DNA of 64,000 bases from Chaetoderma sp. LZ-2023a (Eukaryota > Mollusca > Caudofoveata > Chaetodermatida > Chaetodermatidae), in NCBI GenBank assembly GCA_034401795.1, contig CM067370.1:104876387-104940386 (forward strand), in the 5' to 3' direction. Under the pieces are notes generated by a model that made no database searches, was not told where the DNA came from, and saw only the letters and a program-made list of their open reading frames with translations. The stretch's first letter is position 1; every line of letters starts with the position of its first letter. Shown here piece after piece: positions 33,461-46,219 of the stretch. The position numbers were made by a program, and so were the translations under genes.

Positions 33461-34420
33461 ATACAGACCCGTGTAGAAATATGGTAGACCAATTTTCGTT
33501 CCGCTGGGAAAATTTGTTTTTTTAATTTTCCCAAAAAAGATTTCTGCCAGAATTTTCATCATTCAAAACAGCATTTGAACATATCAAAATATTTCGGGGT
33601 TTTGTTCAGGATCTCCACTACTTCCAATATTATTAGTGTTGTCATTGCACATAAATGTATTTGCCTGGAACAGTCGCGTAAATAGTGAAATGTTACCGAT
33701 TTGTATTACTCAAGTTTTTTATTTTTTTTACCAAAATCTGTTCGGCTAGTATATATCTTGTTTTCATTGTTTATTGCGTGGCCGCTCACGGCTACGATTA
33801 TATGTGGGTTGTGTCTATAATTGCATATAGGCGCGGCCATTTTGCGCAAAGGATTGTGGTCTCCATCAGCTAACTAGAGAGATAGATAGAGCGTACCTCT
33901 ATTTTTAGTTGGAACCATAGATTTAGGATATATAGTGGCTAGATCGCTCGTACGCATACGCTCACTATTGGGCGGGGGGGGGGATAGGAGTGATGTCGCG
34001 ACCGCTGGATCTTCACCGACTGACTTGACATCTGACGCAGACAATCAGATATGTATATAGCCTCCAAGTCAGTAAATTCTTTTTTTGTTAATTGGAATAG
34101 AAATTCTGCTTAAATAGCGTGCAAAATATGGAACTACAAAACTACAGTAAAAATAAATAGGGGAAATACGGTAATAAGTGAGCACATATTTCAGCACCAC
34201 CCCCCCCCCCCCCCTCCCCCCCCCCCACCCCCTTCCACTCCCCAGTAGGGTGACGTCACAGTCAAAATACTTAATGACTGGCATAGCTAAGCCCAACAGG
34301 AACATTTAAGTCCTTCAACTGTACGAATTAAAGAGCTTTACTATTTAATAAGCAGCAGCATCCAGTCAAATTAGTTCCAAAATATCCAAGAGCTCACAAC
34401 CCCCACCCCCCCCTCCCATA
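33461..34420. repeat. Repeat-derived spacer
   Basis: 33775-33965 resembles 39205-39490 (shared words GGATTGTGGTC, TAGATTTAGGAT, CGCTCACTATTGGG or CCTCACTATTGGG). A C-rich tract at 34199-34232 precedes TGACGTCA at 34251-34258. 34358-34395 matches one arm of hairpin A of the composite repeat described further right. Confidence 0.55.
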
Positions 34421-34426
34421 GTTACC

Positions 34427-35824
34427 ATGAAAGGGGGATTCTGGGAAGTCATGGTTCAAAGTATATATATAAATCACGACGACAACCTGTTTAAGTCTAT
34501 ATGCTTGGCCTCAACGTGGCGCAGGGGTGTAACCCACTGGGTGTCAATCCAGACATTTGGAGGGGCTAACCAGAGCATTATGCACAACGCTAATGAAATG
34601 ACACTTGGAGATCGAATCAACCGAAATGGTGCTCGCCTTGTGAGGATCCGCCAGGCAGGTGCAGCGCCGGGCTCCACGCCTCGAAGGAGCCCACCCTCAG
34701 CTACTGGAGGTCCCATCAACTCGTCTTGTGGAGCCAGGGGACGAGGATGGAGAGCTACTGGCCAACCGATAGAGAAAACCAACCCCAAAGAGAACCCTAG
34801 TATCAACATCATGCACTGGAACGCAGAAGGGGTTACCAACAAGAAATCTGAGCTCGAACAGTTCCTGTACGAAAACAACATTGATTTCTGCTGCATCCAA
34901 GAGACACACCTGCAAGAAGGTAAACAATTTAAGATCAGAGGCTACCAGATTTTCCGGTGTGATCGAAGAGGAAGAAAGAAATGTGGGGTGATCACCTTGG
35001 TCCGAAACAGCGTGAACGCCAGCCAGATCAAAACCTTTATGGAAGAGGCAGAATATATCAAGATCAAGGTAGCAACCAGCAACTCTGTGATTGACATTGT
35101 CAATTATTACTGCCCTAATGACAAGAATCTCTCACTTGACACAATCCAGGTCCCGGACTGCCACTTCCTCATTGCGGGAGACTTTAATGGCCAGTCCCAG
35201 AGCCGGGGATACAGAACACTTGATAAACGAGGAGAAGACATTGAAGCATGGCAAGATGAAAAGCACCTTTTACTTGTCAACGATCCCACATATAAGCCTA
35301 CCTTCTACCCACGCCGGTGGCACTCGACAACAACGCCGGACTTGGCATTTTGTACAGAAGACATTCACAGAAACCTCAGCAGAGTGGTCGGATCGCCATT
35401 AGGAGGAAGCGACCACCACCCAGTCCTCCTCTCTCTTTCTGGAGGTATTTCGACAAGTACACCGCAACATCCAAGGTGGAACTACAAAAAGGCAAATTGG
35501 AGTCTGTTCGGCATTCGTTCCAGTGAGCTTACCCAAAATATAGCAGTAGAAGGGAGAAACATCAACAATGTGGTCAAGGAATTTAATTCAAGTATCCTCA
35601 AGGCTGCCAACGAAGTGATTCCTCGAGGGTTCAGGAAAAACTACCGCCCCTACTGGACAACAGAACTGCAAGCAGCACATGATAAACTAGACAAGGCCAG
35701 AGAAGATGCAGAGGGTAATCCCCGTCATGAAAACCACTTCACGCTACAACAAACTAAAGCCAGGTATCTAAAGACCAAGCTGGAGGCCAAAAGAAGAAGC
35801 TGGAGGGAAGACGGCAGGGTTTAA
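34427..35824 (+). pseudogene. LINE endonuclease domain
   Basis: In the 465-codon frame, the first 25 or so residues are host repeat. The endonuclease starts near INIMHWNAEG (Asn, about 34802), followed by CCIQETHL (catalytic Glu, about 34891), LIAGDFNGQS (Asp/Asn, about 35168) and GGSDHHPVLLSL (catalytic Ser-Asp-His, about 35403). All expected nicking-site residues of an APE-type endonuclease are visible. This enzyme cuts the target to prime reverse transcription. The frame ends with TAA at 35822-35824, before the RT, whose start continues in another frame (LWRLTKALNDEG...). The ATG at 34427 lies in flanking repeat and is unlikely to be the native start. Confidence 0.82.
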
Positions 35825-35825
35825 T

Positions 35826-37277
35826 TTAGAGACACACCACAAAGCTATGGAGACTGACTAAAGCACTGAATGATGAGGGTGTCGGGGGAGAGAAGATTAC
35901 TCTTGAAGAAGATTTGCGAAGGCATATGCAAAAGAAAGCAACATTTCTATACCACGGATGCGTCAAAAAGAGGTTAGAAAAGAGCAAAAGGAAAGAACAG
36001 ACACCAACACTCACGATGCAATGAAAGTTGACATTAGTTTAGCAGAACTGAAGAAGGTTATCCGCCAATTGAAGAAGAAGAAATCTCCCAGGCCAGATGG
36101 CATTACGAATCAAATGATCCAACACCTTGGTAATGCATCTCTCCGCAAGTTGCTAGACATCTTTAATCTCAGTTGGACCAATGGAGAGGATCCTCAGTGC
36201 TGGAAGGAAGCCAGAATGACTCCTATTCTGAAAAAAGGGAAGAACAAGACGAAAGTGCTGAGCTACCGTCCTATCAGTCTTACAAGCTGCATATGTAAGA
36301 CCATGGAGCGCATCATCAACCAGCGGTTGCAGTGGTACCTGGAGTCGGAGAACATTATAGTTTCAGAGCAGGCCGGCTTCAGAAGATACAGGAGCACCGA
36401 AGATCAAACAACACATCTTGCACAGGTCATAGAGGACACTTTTCAAGCCAAGAAGGTGATGCTAGCTGCCTTTATCGATCTGCAGAAGGCATTTGACAAG
36501 GTGTGAAAGGATGGCCAACTCGTGAAGCTCCGGTGCACAGGCATCGGTGGCAACATGTTCCGATGGACCAAGTCGTACCCACACAATCGCAGAGCTAGGG
36601 TGCTGGTGGATGGACAATCTGGACAGAATGTATTGCTGAGACAAGGGGTGCCACAAAGCGGAGTATTATCACTAACTCTGTTCATACGCTTCATTAATGA
36701 CATTGTAGCAGAGCTGCCCAATGGGATCCAAGCAGCCCTCTATGCAGATGACCTCGTACTCTGGTGCACCGAGGAGTACACAACGACTGCCACGTACAGA
36801 ATGCAGCTCGCCTTGGACAGAATTACAGCTTGGGCCAATCGCTGGTGTATTACCATCAACAAAGAAAAATCATCAGCCATGCTATTCTCACTGTCCACCA
36901 AAACCAAGGTTGGCAATCTGACACTGGGCGGTACTCCACTCGAGTACGAGGACCATCAGCCATACCTGGAAGTCACCTACGACAGAAGATTAACATGGAA
37001 GGAGCACATACAGAATGCAGAGGCAAATGCCAGAAGAAAGCTAAACATCATGAGGAAGCTGGCCGGAACAAAGTGGGGTGCCAATGAAAGGATCCTCAAG
37101 ACCATCTACCTAGGTGCCGTACTACCACACCTTGAGTATGGATCCAACTCATGGATGACAGCAGCTAAATCAGAACATCGACAGAGTACAAAACCAGGCA
37201 CTGCGCATCATCACTGGTGGAATGAGATCAACACCAATAGAAAAAATGGAGCAGACAGCAGGCATCCCCCCACTTAG
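35826..37277 (+). pseudogene. LINE reverse transcriptase
   Basis: Segments 35958-36506 and 36522-37277 share one frame, separated by a TGA (36504-36506). Visible RT blocks are KKKSPRPDGITNQMIQ, SYRPISLTSCICKTMERII, EQAGFRRYRSTEDQ, AAFIDLQKAFDKV, RQGVPQSGVLSLTLF and ALYADDLVLW (catalytic YADD, about 36740), then WCITINKEKS. A further frame change between 37165 and 37222 leads into the RNase H part. The domain copies element RNA at the nicked target. The mixed lesions indicate an inactive copy. Confidence 0.85.
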
Positions 37278-38305
37278 CAAAGGAAGGGAATGCAAAGCAC
37301 TGATCCAAGCTGCAAAGTTCAAATCGTTCAACAACCACCCGATGCAGATCAGGCAAGCACAGCTGTCATCAGGAAGACTTAAAAGATCAAGTTTTGTGAA
37401 AGAGACAAAAGCACTTCAAAGGAAACACCAAGAAATGTTGCCAGCACAAATAGGAGACCCAAACCACACCCTTGATCCTCCACCCTGGGAAAACAAACTA
37501 GAGAGCATAGCTATTCGCACCACAGTACCTCATCTCACAACCAAAGATGAACACAGTGATGTGAGCAGGAAGGCCCTGACCCTAGCCATGCTGGAAGAAA
37601 TGTACCCGCAGGCGACATGGATAAGGATCTACACAGATGGATCAGCCAAAGATGCAATTAGGAGCGGAGGTGTCCGACTGCACATACAGTATCCAAACGG
37701 ACAACATGAGTCAGCCGCAATACCGACGGGCAAACACTGCACAAACTACAGAGCTGGAGTCTTTTTATCTGATGCCCGCTCCCTCCTTGAGGCTATCACC
37801 ACAGGTAAGCTGCCCCAACTTGAAGAAGCACTACAAACCATCAAATGCTTTCGGATAGCATTGCAGTGGATCCCCTCACACTGTGGAGTCCAAGGAAATG
37901 AGGAAGCAGACAAGATGGCAAAGGTGGGTGCAGAAAACATGGTCACCCATACATAGATGAAGACTATCATCAAGTCACTCTATAGAACACCTCAATCAGA
38001 AAATGCCTACCATCATCTCTCGAGGCCAGAGCAAGTGACCATTTTTCGTCTCAAAACTGGACACAACAGACTAAACCAACACATGTACAGGCGGTTCCAC
38101 CTTACGACATCGCCCGCTTGTCCTTGTGGAGAAGCAGAACAGACCACAGAGCACATACTTCAATGTTGCAGTACGTATCAGCTGCTGAGAGAAGAGATCT
38201 GGCCTTTGTCAACCTCTTTTTTTTAAAAGCTGTATGGGCCTGTGGAAGAACTGCAGAAAACCACAGATTTCATCTTGAGAACGGCTCTCCAAGTGTGATA
38301 CCAGC
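37222..38305 (+). pseudogene. LINE RNase H domain and C-terminal CCHC motif
   Basis: The frame 37222-37956 holds a linker, then IRIYTDGSAKDAIRSGG (first Asp, about 37636), SLLEAITTG (the ExxA helix region) and LQWIPSHCGVQGNEEADKMA (last His and Asp, about 37864-37920), which is the RNase H active-site set. A TAG (37954-37956) ends it. In the same frame TIIKSLYRTPQSENAYHHL continues to CPCGEAEQTTEHILQCC (about 38113-38165), the Cys/His finger found at the end of many I/Jockey/CR1-type proteins. The last recognisable residues end near 38300. Confidence 0.8.
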
Positions 38306-38666
38306 GATCGAAAAGAAGAAGACGACGACAACGACAGATGTGTGTGTAGGCCTATCATCTCTTTCCGTGGCCGCTCAGCGCTACACATTCATAGCGTCCC
38401 CAATTGGTTGTGTCTAGAATGGACCTTTCCACATTATCCATCCATCACATGACGTCATAATCAACTACGTGACGTGTAGAATGACATCATAATCAATGAC
38501 GTCATGAATGACTTAAACAAGTACGTCACGGGCACATAACGGACCTTTCCAGTTTCAGCTAGTCCCCGCCCATATCTATCTAAGCTCCATCCACACCTCG
38601 CTCGTGTTGGGATCGATCGATCCCTGAAATACCTGACAATCAATTTCCAGAAAACTATACAGGTAA

Positions 38667-38781
38667 GCTGTTAAATATTTTGAAACTAATTTGACTGGGT
38701 GCTGTTGCTGCCGTAAGGGTGCTGTTGCTGCTTACAGCAGCAACAGCGCCCAGTCAAATTAGTTTCAAAATATTAAACAGC
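38667..38781. repeat. Hairpin A, copy 1
   Basis: Arms of about 45 bases (GCTGTTAAATATTTTGAAAC... and its complement ...GTTTCAAAATATTAAACAGC) differ at two positions. The loop contains an extra copy of GCTGTTGCTGC. Confidence 0.9.
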
Positions 38782-38980
38782 ATGTTTATTAAACAGCAGA
38801 CATACAATTCTTACAACGTGTTGGACGATTAAGAGTTAAAGACGGGCCAAGCATGCACGTAACTTAGTTGGCTATGATGTCATATGACGTCATATAGTCG
38901 AAGGATACAATTGGAAAGGTCAACTGAAGACGGACTATGAGTTGTTGTAAGAATTGCATGTCTACTATTTAATACATATT

Positions 38981-39073
38981 CTGTTGAATATTTTGAAACT
39001 AATTTGACTGGGCATGGTTGCTGCCATAGACAGTAACAGCACCCAGTCAAATTAGTTACAAAATATTCAACGG
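38981..39073. repeat. Hairpin A, copy 2
   Basis: CTGTTGAATATTTTGAAACT pairs with AGTTACAAAATATTCAACGG. The apex is degenerate (TGGTTGCTGCCATAGACAGTAACA). Confidence 0.85.
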
Positions 39074-39278
39074 CTTACCTGTATAGATTTCAGGAAATTG
39101 ATAGTCAGGGCATTCGCGGAGATCGATCAACCCCAACACTGCGAAGTGTGGGTGGAGCTTAGCTAGAGGTAAGCGGGGTAGAGCTAAGACTGGAAAGGTC
39201 CATTGCCGGCGCTGCCATTTTTCACTAGGGATTGTGGTCATTCACGTTCTCACCAGATCTCCTAACACTAACGAGAGG

Positions 39279-39397
<119 letters not shown>

Positions 39398-39692
39398 GAG
39401 CGTCTCTATTTAGATTGGAATCGTAGATTTAGGATGTATTGTCTACAGTTCTCGTGCGCATTAAACGCATACCCTCACTATTGGGGCAAGTTGTACTAGC
39501 TGGTGACCTGGGTTAATTGCTGATTGTACATTTGCATCAGAAATAAAATAGTATTGTGATCTGTCCCACTGTACCCACGTACAGCTCTTAATCTCCACTT
39601 CAACACTTGTCTCGATCAAACTTCCCAAAATGGCTTCTATAGTAATCTTGAGAAACTACCATTTACAGCTAACAGGTAGACATTTTTGAAAA

Positions 39693-39745
39693 TTTACTAC
39701 TGGAATGACTGGCTCGATAACTGAGCCTATCATTCCAATGGTAAA
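39693..39745. repeat. Hairpin B, copy 1
   Basis: TTTACTACTGGAATGACTGG pairs with the complement in ATCATTCCAATGGTAAA. The tip reads CTCGATAACTGAG. Confidence 0.8.
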
Positions 39746-39975
39746 GTACCAAAAACAACGGTCTCTTGGTCTGCAAATGGGCATAGGATATCTCTATGAT
39801 AATGGATGGATCTGATCTGTCACCCAAGCATATGACATCATAATTATTTACGTCATATGTATGTTGACATCACAATCAAAATACGTAATGAATGATGTAA
39901 ATAGCTTCATCGGGAACATTGAATAGTCAATCAAGTGGACGAATTTTATGTCTTTACGATTTAATGCCCGGGATT

Positions 39976-39976
39976 T

Positions 39977-40009
<33 letters not shown>
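39976..40009. repeat. (AATC)n microsatellite
   Basis: About eight AATC units in a row. Confidence 0.95.
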
Positions 40010-40117
40010 CTGCCAGTGTCGCGATGGAGAACGGGCGAGGGCATAGAATACACCATACAGTGTGCATTCAAAAGATAGTCTCATATGAATTCGACAGTGT
40101 ATCAGTATATCCGATTC

Positions 40118-40290
40118 TTGTCTTGGTGCAGTGGTCCAGTGGAATTGCAGGATGGAATCCCCGACCGGGGAAATGATGATCAACAAAGTAACCTAACGGG
40201 TGCGCTTGCACCACGTAGGCGAGGTTAGAACAGAAATTGAAGTCATCGTGTTGCCAGTACGTTAAAAAAATAAAAAAATAAGCAAGCAAA
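40118..40290 (+). repeat. Decayed tRNA-derived SINE
   Basis: TGGTCCAGTGG (40132-40142) resembles a pol III A box. GAATCCCCGACCGGGG (40155-40170) matches the second half of a tRNA T-arm, with the start of the B box missing. A non-tRNA body of about 90 bp and an A-rich tail (40264-40280) follow. The arrangement is that of a tRNA-headed SINE. Confidence 0.5.
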
Positions 40291-40792
40291 CAATCTTTAT
40301 TGACAGATCCAACATGTTGACATACAGACAATATTCAGCATTCTGTTGAATATGTTGATACTAATTTGACTGGGCATTGTACGAATTGTATGGCCTTACT
40401 ATTTAATCAACATTCTGTTGAAAATTTGAAACTAATTCTCCTAGGCGTTGTATGGTTTTTTTTACTATTATCAATTGCATCCTATAAAAGCTTCACAGGC
40501 GTCATAGTCAAAATGCTTAGTGAATGACGTCTATAGCTCCATCGTGAATATAGAATAGTCCATCAAGTGTACAAATTTTATGTCTTTACCTTTTAATCAA
40601 CATTCTGTTGAAAATTTGAAACTAATTTTCCTAGGCATTGTATGTTTTTTTACTATTATCAATTGCGTCCTATAAAAGCTTCACAGGCGTCATAGTCAAA
40701 ATGCTTAGTGAATGACGTCTATAGCTCCATCGTGAATATAGAATAGTCCATCAAGTGTACACATTTTATGTCTTTACTTTTTAATCAACATT

Positions 40793-40897
40793 CTGTTGAA
40801 TATTTTGAAATTAATTTGCCCAGGCACTTTGACCGGGCACTGTTACGGCCATAGGCAGAAAAAGCACCCAGTCAAATTAGTTTCATGATATTCAACA
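40793..40897. repeat. Hairpin A, copy 3
   Basis: CTGTTGAATATTTTGAAATT pairs imperfectly with AGTTTCATGATATTCAACA. It has a longer apex containing CCGGGCACTGTTACGG. Confidence 0.8.
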
Positions 40898-41362
40898 CCT
40901 TACCTGTATAGTTACCTTGAAATTGGGATTCTGTGAAGTCGTGAATCAAAGTACATAAATTGATTCCAACACGCCGAAAGAACGGACAGAGCTTAGCTAG
41001 AAATGGACCCCACCTTTGAAATTGTCATGAACAAATTTGATCATTAAATGGCCAATACCACTTAGTAATGTGTGGTCCACCCACTTGTAATAAGTGACCA
41101 CATATTTTAACAAGAGCATTCAGACAGTTAGCTTTGCCCTGCCAGACGCATGTAGACCCAATCGCAATGGACCGATTCTCTTATGGACAGAAGGTATACG
41201 TTATCCAACCTGTCACTCAAGTGTTGACGTCATAATCAATTATGTCGCATGTAGGCTGACGTCAGTCAGAATACGTAATGAATGACGTAGCTATGGCTAT
41301 CAGGAACGTTGAAAAGTCTGTAAGCTGTGCGAATTGTATGTCTTTACTATTTTATAAACATT

Positions 41363-41452
41363 CTGTTGAATATTTTGAAACTAATTTAACTGTGCTGCTG
41401 CTATAAGGACCGACAGCATCTAGTCAACTTAGTTTTAAAATTTTCAACAGCT
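41363..41452. repeat. Hairpin A, copy 4
   Basis: CTGTTGAATATTTTGAAACT pairs with AGTTTTAAAATTTTCAACAG. The apex is diverged. Confidence 0.85.
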
Positions 41453-41656
41453 CACCTCTATAGTTACCTTGGAAATGGGATTGTGGGAAGTGACGGTTGA
41501 ACGTATGTGAATCACAATGACGACGGCTATGAATATAGGCTTATCATCATCGCTTATTGTATTTTAACCGCCTCATGGCATAGCTGGTCAAACTGGCCCC
41601 TACAGAGATCTTGCGCAATGCCAAATTTCATGCCATGAGGGGACAGTTCTTGATAA

Positions 41657-41707
41657 TTTACCACTGGAATGACTCTCGAGACAGTCATTCCAGGTTCCAG
41701 TGACAAA
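41657..41707. repeat. Hairpin B, copy 2
   Basis: TTTACCACTGGAATGACT pairs with the complement in AGTCATTCCAGG...; the tip is CTCGAG. Confidence 0.75.
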
Positions 41708-41760
41708 TCTGCAAAAACAGTCTTCTCTTGGGTTGCAAATGGGCATTCAATATCTAATTA

Positions 41761-42230
41761 TTTTAACATTTTCGACCAAATTTAGACAGTAAATGTTTAA
41801 TATATTATGACGACAATACCAGGTACTGTGTCTGTTTCATTTCCCTTTTGTATTATAGCATAAGACACTGGGTTGAACATTCGAGATAGTGTATAAATTT
41901 CCATTGCTATGTCTCGTATGGCGTAGGGACAAATATTTTAATGTCGTGGACGCATTTTACTAGTCACTATATGTGTGGGAAATTTTAACAGTAAAACATG
42001 TATAATAATATTGTAGATCGTGAAAAATTAGACAAAATTCGCCAAAAAATAATGTACGTGTGATTTTCATTAGTAATTTATTGTCCTTAATCCTTCACTG
42101 GGAAAAGATCCATGCATGCAATTATTTAGCACTATGTATAGACAACTGATGTTCCGAATTTCCAGTTAAAACGGCTGTCAATAACATTGTAACGGGTGGT
42201 TAGACACATAAATCAACAGAAAGGGTATGT
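41761..42230. other. AT-rich spacer
   Basis: No coding frame, RNA gene or clear repeat is seen. Confidence 0.4.
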
Positions 42231-43340
42231 ATGTGCCAAGTTAGTAATGCTGCAATGTGTTCGGCCCAAAAATTCCACTAATATGGCTGGATAGGTATCT
42301 GAATATGCTAATGAAGTATTGAATTTTAAAAATGTTTACCATGAAGTAATTTAATTCGTTGTACATGATTTCATACCGAACATTGGCTGAAATTTTACCC
42401 AATTCACAGTATTCACTGCCCTATTGTCTATAGGTTATGCTCGGCCCCAGATTTTCACCCATATAAACTTGAGTTTAAAAAGTATAATTTGGCCTAAATT
42501 ACTTTCAGCTGTAAACAATATGATATTATATTATTGCTAGCTATAGTCATAATTAAAACAAATCCTACAATGAAATAATTCCATAGTCTGCAATTCCATA
42601 CCGAAAATTGGCTTAAATTTTGGCAGATCAGTGATTTTCTGTACCATACTGTCTGCAATAAGTTTGGCCCATATTCGGTTCGAAATTCATACATATGGTC
42701 AGATCGGTATATGAATACACTAATAAAATCTCAAGCTTAAAAATGTCTACCATGAAGTCATACCGTAGTAGACAATTCCATGGCAAAGATTTGCATAAGT
42801 TTTGGCAGATCCATGGTTTTTGGTCGCCTACTGTCTGTAATAAGTTTGAAGCTAACATAATATCGATTTAAAAAAATTCCACCATAAAGTAATTTTATAA
42901 TACGCAACTTAGTAGCGACCAAAAGTTGTCAGATGCCAATAATTTACATACCAATATCTATGTACTCTGTTTGTCACCAGTTTTTTAACATCTAGCCATG
43001 CAGAACTCAATATTTATTATTATGTACTAGTGCTGTGCGAAATATTGCACGATTCTACCATCAAATAATATCATAATTATCCAGTATGTTTCTGTAGTTA
43101 CTTATTCGCAATATGTCCCCATTCAAAGATAGTTGTTTCACATTAGCCACAATCGGATAGATGTCGATAGGTCCTGGCATACCGCTTGCAGTAGGTTCGG
43201 CTCCAGAATTTCACTGACATGTTTACATAGATATATATGAATGAGCTAATAAAGTATAAAGTTAAAAAAATTCTACTATGAAGTAATTTTGAAATACGCA
43301 ATTTAGTCGCAACTTGCAGCTTTCAAATGCTAATAATTTA
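42230..43340 (-). repeat. Tandem array, about 200-bp diverged unit
   Basis: The words TAAAAATGT(T/C)TACCATGAAGT, TTCCACTAATATGG-like and GTCTGTAATAAGTTTG-like segments recur near 42330, 42540, 42740, 42870 and 43270, giving about five units. Antisense frames in 42494-42858 (QTVGDQKPWICQNL / QTVWYRKSLICQNL) are repeats of each other and reflect the array. Confidence 0.65.
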
Positions 43341-45040
43341 CTATATATTCATTATCAGAATCTCTGTACTCGGTTTGTAAACAGGCTTTCGAACATAATA
43401 CCATCTAGAACTCACTTGATATTGCACGATTCTATCATCAAATATTTCTTGCAATAATGTGAAAATCTTTCTATATATCCTATAATTTAGTTCCAGATAG
43501 AATCTGAATTATCAAACAAAAAACCCAGAATTTACGCAAATGGTCAACAAGATGGATGGAATGATGGACGGACTGCCCCAATATATAATCTGCTTCTTCC
43601 TATAGCCCATATCTAATCATATCCAGGGCCGATGCCATTACAACCATCTTAAAGACATGACACTACCAAGAACCTATCATTATTACAATCGCAACCACCA
43701 TCAGCGCTACATGGGAAAGGTAAGAAACGGTAAATGATAGTTAGAACCCATGTAATATTGATTGTTAATATAACAAGATAAACACATTTCTCTCTGTCCT
43801 GCAAATTATATTGTCAATTTATCACATGTCTAATGGCTATATCTTTATAGTACATTGAACCTAACTTGAAGCTCACGTCTTCCTATATTATATAGTGCCA
43901 GTGTCATTTTTACATGTATAATTTATTTTTTGTTCTATGTAGGTGCCCAAGGTCTAGATATAGTCACTGTCTTTGGTGGACAACCTGTTGTGCTCCTGCA
44001 AATTGTTTATTATATATAAAAATGAATTTGAAACTCAACTTGAATTATAATAATCTCCGGCCACGCTATTTGCCATTGATGCCTTGCATCAATATGTGTA
44101 CTTGTATCGTGAACTTTGGCGATTTTTGAAGCACCCTCAATGCACTTTCTAGAGAATTCGCGTGCATAGTGAAATTTACCGTCCAAGATTTTTCAAAAAT
44201 ATGCTCCGCTAATATGTACCTAATCCACTAAACTACTGAATCCAGCATTTGATCAGATTTTCGCTTTTAACTGTTTATATCGTGAACTTTGCCGATAATC
44301 GTAGCGCTGTAAAACCACACAGGGTAATATCGCGTCATCAGGGATTAGACGCGTATCTCGGCGCTAGGAAAACGCGTCCTCGTCCAAATGGATTACATCC
44401 GGTAGAAATGTTATCAAAATGATGAGCACAGCTTGTGAGTTTTAGATCATTTCTTCTAAGTGTGTGCGAATAACAATTATGAGATTGTGCCTATTGAGCG
44501 CGAGAAACATCTAGCTTTGCATCAACGCTTCAAGTTTTATTAAATACGTCGTAGTTTGACAAGGAGATCGGTTAGTACGCACACTTGGTGCGCAAAATGT
44601 ACGGATTTGTAATGGTTTTACATAATATTTTCTGTCTTACAACAGCAAAGCAAACAATTTCTTATGTCTTTCGCTTCTAAATCAATATCAATATCGAACC
44701 TAGTAGACTGATTTTTCTCTTAATCTTGAGATAAACACGTGGTTTAATGGAACGCATACATCAGGATCAGGAAAACGCATCCTCGTGAATTTGCTCTTTT
44801 TATGATTCAATCATAAAACATTGAATTGTCTACCTGCATGCATGTTATGAAATTTTATTTGATGTCCAGTGGTCAAACTTTGATATCTAGGTCGTGATGT
44901 ATGAAAACAATATGTTAGCATATCTTCAAGTGCCCAGCTGCGGATCTTACGGGTGGCCCTCTGGGGCACGTGCCGCAACCCCCCCCCCCCCCCCCCCAAA
45001 CCCCCCGCCCCCCTCACCCACCCACCCGGCAGTGCTGTCA
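43341..45040. other. Unassigned AT-rich region with C-run
   Basis: No gene is recognised. A C-rich tract lies at about 44978-45020. Two stretches share AACGCGTCCTCGT / AACGCATCCTCGTG (near 44370 and 44775). Confidence 0.4.
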
Positions 45041-45850
45041 AATTTTGTTATATAGATAAGCTGTTGAATATTTATTATTATTTTGAAGCTTAAGTGACGG
45101 AGTGACAACACGAGGGAGGTGTGGGTGGAGCTTAGCTAGAGATGGGCGGGGCATAGCTAAAACTAGAAAAGTCAATTAAAGGGCTAAGCAATACGCAGCC
45201 CGCTTAATTTGAGCTAATTTTTGTCAACAAACAGTGATAAAGGGAATATTCATGGAATGCGCCAGCCGGCCAAGCTTTAATTGTAACGCCTGTAATTCAG
45301 ACCTTTAAGTAGTAAGCGTGCTGTAAAAATCGCAGGTTATTTAAATCCCAAACTTATCTTTGAATTCTAAGGGGGAAATATTCCAAAACGCGTACATATG
45401 TATGATAGGAAGAGTTCATGTCGTGTAGGATGGTGCTAGTTTGATAAAGAATTGAACAAATATTATTTAAATTCTGCAATTCCAAAAAGTTATACAATCA
45501 TATTCCTATTCGCTGACAAATATGTAATAGAATCATGCAACATTAGCCTTCTTTGTAGTGATGTTATGGTGAAAATCTGATAAAAATCGGAATAATATTT
45601 AATAAATTAAGCAATTAATAAAGTTAACACGTTTTGTGCGCACTTAACACGGTAATGGTCAAGCTGGCCAAACGGCATCTGCAGTATTCTTAAGAATGTC
45701 CATGTGTCCATTTGCAGGACTAGAGAAGACTACTTTCGAACATTTACCACTGGAATGACTGGTTCGGTATTCAAGCCATTAATTCCAGTGGTAAATTCAC
45801 CAAAAAATAGTCTTCAAATGGGCATTAGCTAGGTAAAAACCGCAGAACAT
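45041..45850. repeat. Outlying copies of the composite hairpin repeat
   Basis: 45060-45170 matches the GCTGTTGAATATT arm and the GGTGTGGGTGGAGCTTAGCTAGA segment also seen near 39150. 45743-45795 is hairpin B copy 3 (TTTACCACTGGAATGACTGG with its near-perfect complement ending CCAGTGGTAAA). Confidence 0.7.
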
Positions 45851-46164
45851 TCTTGACCATTAACCCTTTGACGAACATGTCAAAACATGGGTTATGTAGT
45901 CGTCTTAATAGATTTCCATATGCAGGACAACAGAAAGCTACTCAGTAGTAAATTTACAAAGATCATACATGGTCTTCTTTGTCCTGCAAAAGCTGTCTTG
46001 AAATAAATATCTTGATCATTGAATGATTAACTGCTATGATACGCTCGTGACACCAGAGGGGTTAATACAATAATAGCAGCATAAAATTGTCACGGACATG
46101 CTTATAAAACCTCCTCGTGCATGCGTGTGTTCGTACGTGTGTACGTGCGTGTGCGCGCGCTGCG

Positions 46165-46168
<4 letters not shown>

Positions 46169-46215
<47 letters not shown>
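46169..46215. repeat. (CT)n microsatellite inside the DDE relic
   Basis: About 23 CT units are flanked by a GTGCGTGTGCGCGCGCTGCG tract. Read antisense it gives an Arg-Glu run appended to the transposase sequence. Confidence 0.95.

Positions 46216-46219
<4 letters not shown>

Larger units (their letters stand above)
34505..38340 (+). mobile_element. LINE with endonuclease, RT and RNase H (I-type)
   Basis: The order is apurinic-endonuclease domain, reverse transcriptase with YADD, RNase H, then a CCHC motif (CPCGEAEQTTEHILQC). Presence of RNase H and the terminal Cys/His motif points to the I-like group of non-LTR elements. No gag-type ORF1 is visible, so it is probably 5' truncated. It sits within the composite hairpin repeat: 34421-34505 resembles 40911-40975 and 41460-41525. 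The 3' end is a short AAGAAGACGACGACAACGAC tract (about 38314-38335). Target duplication is not clear. Confidence 0.85.
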
